From: JBHELQ01 sp046262995
GTDB lineage: Bacteria > Actinomycetota > Thermoleophilia > Solirubrobacterales > Thermoleophilaceae
NCBI GenBank assembly: GCA_046262995.1
Contig: JBHELQ010000088.1
Span: forward strand, 1-9,344
Length of the DNA stretch: 9,344 bases
Direction of reading: 5' to 3'
Shown: one piece after another, positions 5,883 to 9,344 of the stretch
Position numbering within the stretch: the first letter of the stretch is position 1
How the letters are laid out: each line of letters starts with the position of its first letter
Made by a program: the position numbers and the translations under genes
Notes under the pieces: generated by a model
Database searches by the model: none
What the model saw: the letters and a program-made list of their open reading frames with translations, nothing else
Told to the model about the DNA's origin: nothing

Positions 5883-6802
5883 TGCGCGAGCTCGTCCGGG
5901 AGCTGGCGCTCGCCCTGCGCGAGCGCGTCCTGCCCCTGCTCGGCTCCCACGCCGCGCGCGCGCACGAGGACGGAGGCGCCGCCGGAGGAGACGTCACCTT
6001 CGCCATCGACGCGGAGGCCGAGACCACGCTCGAGCGTTTTCTCTCGGAGCGCGCGCCCGACCTCGCCTTCTACTCGGAGCACCGCGGCCTGGTGTCGCCG
6101 GGCGATGCGGCGACGGCGGTCCTCGTCGTGGACCCGATCGACGGCACGCGCCCCGCCCTGGCCGGCTTCGAGGCGTGCTGCGTGTCCGTGGCGGCGGCGG
6201 CCCTCGGGGACGGCAACCCGACCATGGGCGACGTGAGCGTCGCATGTGTCGTCGAGATCCCCTCGGGCGCGGTGTTCCTCGCCGAGCGGGGGAACGGCCT
6301 CGTGGAATCGCCCCCCGTGCGGCTGTCGCGCAACGAGCAGCTCGAGAGGATGTTCTGGGCGTACGGCTTCCGTGGCCGTCCGGCCAGGCCCACCGCAGCG
6401 CTGCTCGGCGACCTGATCGACTCCTCGTCCGTCGGCGGCGGCACCTTCGAGCTCGGCTCCGCGGCCTTCGACATGACTCGGGTGGTCACCGGCCAGCTCG
6501 ACGCGTATGTGGAGCCCGGCCCGCTGCTCGTGGACGAGGTCCCCGGGATGAGGGCGGAGTTCGAGCGGGTGGGCGGGGGCGCCGTGCTCAACAACTCGCC
6601 CTACGACCTGGCGGGCGCCGCGCTCGTGCTCGAGGAGGCGGGGGCCGTCCTGACCGACGCCCGAGGGAGGTCCCTGGCCGCCCAGCCGCTGCTCGGATCG
6701 GGCCCGGAGCACCAGATGTCGGTGGTCGCAGCGGCGAACGGAGGTCTGCATTTGCGCATCCTCGAGTCCCTCGATGCAGCGTTGACCCGGGTTTTCGGGT
6801 AG
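5882..6802 (+). CDS. Inositol monophosphatase-fold sugar phosphatase family protein
   Basis: The protein has 306 residues of the IMPase/FBPase fold, a Mg-dependent, lithium-sensitive phosphatase class acting on inositol or sugar phosphates. Motifs seen: DVTFAIDAEAE (37-47), metal-binding E66 in YSEHRG, the signature VDPIDGTRP (83-91, D84 and D87), GSAAFDMTRVVTGQLDAYVEPG-type strand at 192-213, and the C-terminal metal site YDLAGAALVLEEAGAVLTD (241-259, D242), where Tyr replaces the usual Trp. Most canonical ligands are present, so activity is likely. The middle part (about 90-190) is more divergent than in standard IMPases, and the substrate is unknown. The ATG overlaps the protease stop (TGATG), which ties it to the stress operon. 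Because trehalose genes lie downstream, a sugar-phosphate substrate is tempting but unproven. Confidence 0.83.
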   Translation: MRELVRELALALRERVLPLLGSHAARAHEDGGAAGGDVTFAIDAEAETTLERFLSERAPDLAFYSEHRGLVSPGDAATAVLVVDPIDGTRPALAGFEACCVSVAAAALGDGNPTMGDVSVACVVEIPSGAVFLAERGNGLVESPPVRLSRNEQLERMFWAYGFRGRPARPTAALLGDLIDSSSVGGGTFELGSAAFDMTRVVTGQLDAYVEPGPLLVDEVPGMRAEFERVGGGAVLNNSPYDLAGAALVLEEAGAVLTDARGRSLAAQPLLGSGPEHQMSVVAAANGGLHLRILESLDAALTRVFG

Positions 6803-6813
6803 TACTCCCGCCG

Positions 6814-7209
6814 ATGGCGGCTGAGGTGCCTGCGGCTGACAGTCGTGACGTCGCGCTGACGATTCCGGCGCGGCCCGACTATCTCGTGCTGGCCCGCCTG
6901 GCGCTGTCGGCCGTCTGCCGGCTCACCCCCCTGTCCCCCGAGGAGGTCGCGGATCTGAAGCTCGCGATCACCGAGGCGGCCAACGACTACGTGGACGATG
7001 CGCGCCCGGACGAGGACGAGGGGCGTCTGAGCTTCTCGTTCAAGCTGTTGGACGACCGCCTGCTGATGGAGCTCCAGGGCCCGCCCACCGAGGTGTCCGC
7101 GATGGAACAGGAGCTGGGCCGCGCGATCATCGACGCGACGGTCGACGAGTGTGACTTCGCCGTCTCCCGCACGCGCCTGACGAAGTATCTGGTCGCCGCT
7201 CCGGGATAG
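6814..7209 (+). CDS. RsbW-like anti-sigma/HATPase-fold protein with degraded ATP site
   Basis: The protein has 131 residues. Its course is that of anti-sigma serine kinases of the RsbW/SpoIIAB type: strand VALTIPARPDYLVLARLALSAV-like start (13-34), helix SPEEVADLKLAITEAANDYVDD (41-62), a central strand pair (71-88), a helix LGRAIIDATVDECDF (101-115) and a closing TRLTKYL strand. In active members the N-box reads E-A-x-T-N; here it is E54-A-A-N-D, so Asp sits at the Asn position. The DxGxG box and ATP lid are absent, with the chain passing directly from LELQGPP-like sequence to the last helix. I infer a binding protein, perhaps for a sigma or anti-anti-sigma factor, with weak or no kinase activity. 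It starts 11 bases after the phosphatase stop. No Shine-Dalgarno precedes ATG 6814; GTG 6826 is an alternative. Confidence 0.68.
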   Translation: MAAEVPAADSRDVALTIPARPDYLVLARLALSAVCRLTPLSPEEVADLKLAITEAANDYVDDARPDEDEGRLSFSFKLLDDRLLMELQGPPTEVSAMEQELGRAIIDATVDECDFAVSRTRLTKYLVAAPG

Positions 7210-7218
7210 TCTGCCCCG

Positions 7219-7247
7219 TCCTGTAAAACCTGGCCGCCCGTACAGGA
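7219..7247 (+). promoter_or_regulatory. Inverted repeat overlapping the treT ribosome binding site
   Basis: TCCTGTA at 7219-7225 is perfectly complementary to TACAGGA at 7241-7247, with a 15-nt loop. The right arm contains the first four bases of the treT Shine-Dalgarno AGGAGG (7244-7249). Folded in mRNA, the stem would hide the ribosome site; in DNA it could be an operator. There is no run of T after it, so it is not an intrinsic terminator of the upstream gene. The AGGAGG with a 5-nt spacer fixes the TTG at 7255 as the treT start. Confidence 0.4.
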
Positions 7248-7254
7248 GGCCGTC

Positions 7255-8520
7255 TTGCTGCAACCCATAGCGGTCGGCCACAAGAGCCTCGCCGACTACA
7301 CCCACCTGGCGGGGCGCCCGCTGATCGAGGAGATCCGGAAGCTGGCCGAGGAGGTCGGCGAGCGCAAGATCCTGCACGTGTCGGCCACCGCCTTCGGCGG
7401 CGGCGTCTCGGAGATCCTCTACTCGCTGATCCCGCTGATGAACGACGTCGGCCTGAACGCCGAATGGCAGGTGATGCTCGGGCGTGAGGAGTTCTACAAC
7501 GTGACCAAGCGCCTGCACAACGCGATGCAGGGCAACCCGGACTCGCTCGAAGAGGAGGAGTGGAAGATCTTCGAGCGCTACAACGCGCTCAACGCCACGG
7601 AGATCCCCGGTGGCTGGGACGTGATCATCATCCACGACCCGCAGCCGCTCGCCATCCGCCAGCACGTGCCGGACAAGGCCAAGGCCTGGGTCTGGCGCTG
7701 TCACATCGACCTCTCCGCGCCGAACCCCGACGCCCTCGAGCGCATCGTGCCGCTCGTGCGCGACTACGACGCCTCGGTCTACCACGTCCCGGAGTACGTG
7801 CCGGGCGGCCTGCGCAACGACGGGGCCAGCAGTCCGCCAACTGACGGCTCCGACCGGATCCACATCTGCCCGCCGGCGATCGATCCCCTCTCCCCCAAGA
7901 ACATGGCCCTGTCGCCCGAGGACGCGGCCTTCGTCTGCGACCAGTTCGGCATCGACCCCGATCGCCCGCTCCTGTGCCAGGTGTCCCGCTTCGACCCCTG
8001 GAAGGACCCGATGGGCGTGATCGACGCCTACCGCGCGGTCAAGCGGGAGCTGCCGGCGGTCCAGCTGGCCCTGGTCGGGTCGATGGCGACCGACGATCCG
8101 GAGGGGTGGGAGTTCTTCAACACGACGATGGCCTACGCCGACGGGGACACCGACATCCACATCCTGAACAACCTGAACAACGTCGGCGCGATCGAGGTGA
8201 ACGCGTTCCAGTCGCAGTCGGACGTCATGATCCAGAAGTCGACGCGTGAGGGCTTCGGCCTGACCGTGACCGAGGCGCTCTGGAAGGCGCGGCCCTTCAT
8301 CGGCGGCGAGGTCGGCGGGATCCCGCTCCAGGTCCGCGACGGGGAGACCGGCTACCTCGTCAACTCGCCGGAGGAATGCGCCGACCGCGCGATCCGGATC
8401 CTCCAGGAGCCCGACCTGGGCAAGCGGCTGGGCCGCACCGGCAAGGAGCACGTGCGCCAGCACTTCCTGACCCCTCGGCTCCTGCGCGACTGGCTGCGTA
8501 TCTTCAGAGACCACTTATGA
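7255..8520 (+). CDS. treT: Trehalose glycosyltransferring synthase TreT (GT4)
   Basis: The protein has 421 residues, the usual length of TreT, which joins NDP-glucose and glucose to give trehalose directly and reversibly, without a phosphate intermediate. The retaining GT-B fold is visible. In the N-domain are HVSATAFGGGVSEIL (41-55, nucleotide-sugar loop), WDVIIIHDPQPLAI (121-134) and WRCHIDLS (147-154). In the C-domain are CQVSRFDPWKDP (241-252), the segment around NAFQSQSDVMIQKS (316-329), and the GT4 EX7E motif E332-GFGLTVT-E340, followed by GGEVGGIP and GETGYLV. HDPQP and RFDPWKDP are typical of the TreT/trehalose-synthase clade. It starts at TTG 7255, set by AGGAGG at 7244-7249; no ATG lies nearby in frame. 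The TGA overlaps the otsA ATG (ATGA). A closely related disaccharide product cannot be ruled out from sequence alone. Confidence 0.87.
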   Translation: MLQPIAVGHKSLADYTHLAGRPLIEEIRKLAEEVGERKILHVSATAFGGGVSEILYSLIPLMNDVGLNAEWQVMLGREEFYNVTKRLHNAMQGNPDSLEEEEWKIFERYNALNATEIPGGWDVIIIHDPQPLAIRQHVPDKAKAWVWRCHIDLSAPNPDALERIVPLVRDYDASVYHVPEYVPGGLRNDGASSPPTDGSDRIHICPPAIDPLSPKNMALSPEDAAFVCDQFGIDPDRPLLCQVSRFDPWKDPMGVIDAYRAVKRELPAVQLALVGSMATDDPEGWEFFNTTMAYADGDTDIHILNNLNNVGAIEVNAFQSQSDVMIQKSTREGFGLTVTEALWKARPFIGGEVGGIPLQVRDGETGYLVNSPEECADRAIRILQEPDLGKRLGRTGKEHVRQHFLTPRLLRDWLRIFRDHL

Positions 8521-9344
8521 CGCCTGAGACACCGCTCGTGCTGGTCTCGAACCGTGGGCCCGCCACGTTCGAGCGCGGAGCAGGAGGCGAGCTGGTGGCC
8601 CAGAGAGGAGGGGGCGGCCTGGTGACCGCGCTCAGGGGCCTCGTACACCACCGTCAGGCCATCTGGGTCGCGTCGGCCATGAGCGACGAGGACGCCGAGG
8701 CCAGCGAGCTGCACGGCGGCGGCTCGTTCGAGGTCGAGCTCGATGAGGTGACCTACCGGATCCGGCTGGTCGCCAGCGAGCCGAACGCCTACGACCTCTT
8801 CTACAACGTCGTCGCCAACCCGATGCTGTGGTTCATCCAGCACTACCTGTGGGACCTCTCCAACGCCCCCGACATCCGGCGCGAGGACGCCGAGGCATAC
8901 GAGCGCGGCTACTGCATGGTCAACCAGGACCTGGCGCAGGCCGTCCTCGAAGAGGCCGAGCCGCTCGAGAGCCCCGTGGTGATGCTCCACGACTACCACC
9001 TCTACAGCGCGCCCAAGTTCATCCGCGAGGCCCGCCCCGAGCTCTTCCTCCACCACTTCGTCCACATCCCCTGGACGCAGCCCGACGCCTGGCGGGTGCT
9101 GCCGCGCGACATGCGCGAGGACATCTACGAGGGCATCCTCTCCAACGACATCATCGCCTTCCACACCCGCTCCTACCGGCGCAACTTCCTCCTCTGCTGC
9201 CGCGAGCTGTTCGACCTCGAGGTCGACGAGCGCGCCGGCGTCGTGGTGGGCCCGGACGGCCGCGAGGTGTGGGTGCGCTCGTATCCGCTCCCCATCTCCG
9301 CCGCGAGCTTCGAGCGCACCGCCCAGTCGCCGGAGGTGCTGCAG
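8517..9344 (+). CDS. otsA: Trehalose-6-phosphate synthase OtsA (GT20), N-terminal part, cut by window edge
   Basis: An open frame of 276 codons runs from ATG 8517 to the right edge with no stop; the family is about 450-500 residues. OtsA transfers glucose from UDP- or GDP-glucose to glucose-6-phosphate to give trehalose-6-phosphate in the cytoplasm. GT20 motifs: VSNRGP (10-15) and RGGGGLVTAL (30-39) for the donor loop; YNVVANPMLWFIQHYLW (96-112) with the Tyr and Trp of the acceptor pocket (Y96, W105); LHDYHLYSAP (157-166) with D159; VHIPWTQPDAWRVLP (182-196); GILSNDIIAFHTRSYRRNF (206-224); and YPLPIS (256-261). The SNRGP/RGGGGLV form is the actinobacterial type. The ATG overlaps the treT stop by four bases and has no strong ribosome site, so it is probably translated by coupling. 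The Lys/Arg donor-phosphate site and any OtsB partner lie beyond the edge. A GgpS or VldE-like relative is less likely. Confidence 0.9.
   Translation, partial: MTPETPLVLVSNRGPATFERGAGGELVAQRGGGGLVTALRGLVHHRQAIWVASAMSDEDAEASELHGGGSFEVELDEVTYRIRLVASEPNAYDLFYNVVANPMLWFIQHYLWDLSNAPDIRREDAEAYERGYCMVNQDLAQAVLEEAEPLESPVVMLHDYHLYSAPKFIREARPELFLHHFVHIPWTQPDAWRVLPRDMREDIYEGILSNDIIAFHTRSYRRNFLLCCRELFDLEVDERAGVVVGPDGREVWVRSYPLPISAASFERTAQSPEVLQ

Noticed and set aside
6782..6802. TTGACC and GGGTAG as a promoter for the RsbW-like gene
   Set aside because: The TTGACC to TAGTAC spacing is 12 bases, too short for a vegetative promoter, and no GTTT-type -35 sits 14-16 bases before GGGTAG as SigB/SigF promoters need.
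6601..8514. 637-codon open frame on the minus strand
   Set aside because: It lies opposite the IMPase end, RsbW-like gene and treT. Its translation is rich in Arg/His/Val/Asp repeats of the kind produced by reading GC-rich genes backwards, and it matches no family I recognise.

Overview
The window is very GC-rich, with third codon positions almost always G or C, and is tightly packed with genes. Codon use, start codons (GTG and TTG as well as ATG) and gene content (actinobacterial-type OtsA with an N-terminal SNRGP motif, an OmpR-type two-component pair followed by HtrA, many RsbW-like proteins known in the group) suggest an actinobacterium. The class Thermoleophilia (Solirubrobacter/Conexibacter-like) is my best guess. 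This placement is inferred from protein style, not from a marker gene. I see no tRNA, rRNA, CRISPR array, insertion sequence or integrase.

Layout. At the left edge (2-469, +) is the C-terminal half of thiamine-monophosphate kinase (ThiL). Converging on it, and overlapping its 3' end by 90 bp, is a small minus-strand gene (380-583) that looks like the anti-sigma-28 factor FlgM. It has a perfect AGGAGG and a sigma-28-like -10 upstream. Next on the minus strand is a 590-residue membrane protein (712-2484) with an M28 aminopeptidase-like extracytoplasmic domain that has lost its metal ligands, followed by about seven membrane segments. A 43-bp divergent intergenic region separates it from a long plus-strand run.

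The plus-strand run (2528 to the right edge) holds seven genes. An OmpR-type response regulator, a HAMP-type sensor histidine kinase, a lipoprotein HtrA-like serine protease and an inositol-monophosphatase-fold enzyme are chained by 1- or 4-base stop/start overlaps, so they are almost certainly one operon. The first three have the order of mycobacterial mprA-mprB-pepD, an envelope-stress module. Eleven bases later comes a small RsbW-like (anti-sigma/HATPase) protein with a degraded ATP site. After a 45-bp gap with an inverted repeat that covers a Shine-Dalgarno come a TreT-type trehalose glycosyltransferase and, overlapping it by 4 bases, an OtsA-type trehalose-6-phosphate synthase cut by the window edge.

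Read together, the plus-strand block looks like a stress-response neighbourhood: envelope damage sensing and proteolysis, a possible partner-switching regulator, and synthesis of the compatible solute trehalose by two different enzymatic routes. No single gene is of an unknown class. The less ordinary items are the degenerate M28/multi-TM protein, the degenerate RsbW-like protein placed between the two-component and trehalose genes, the FlgM-like gene antisense to the thiL 3' end, and the side-by-side treT-otsA pair.
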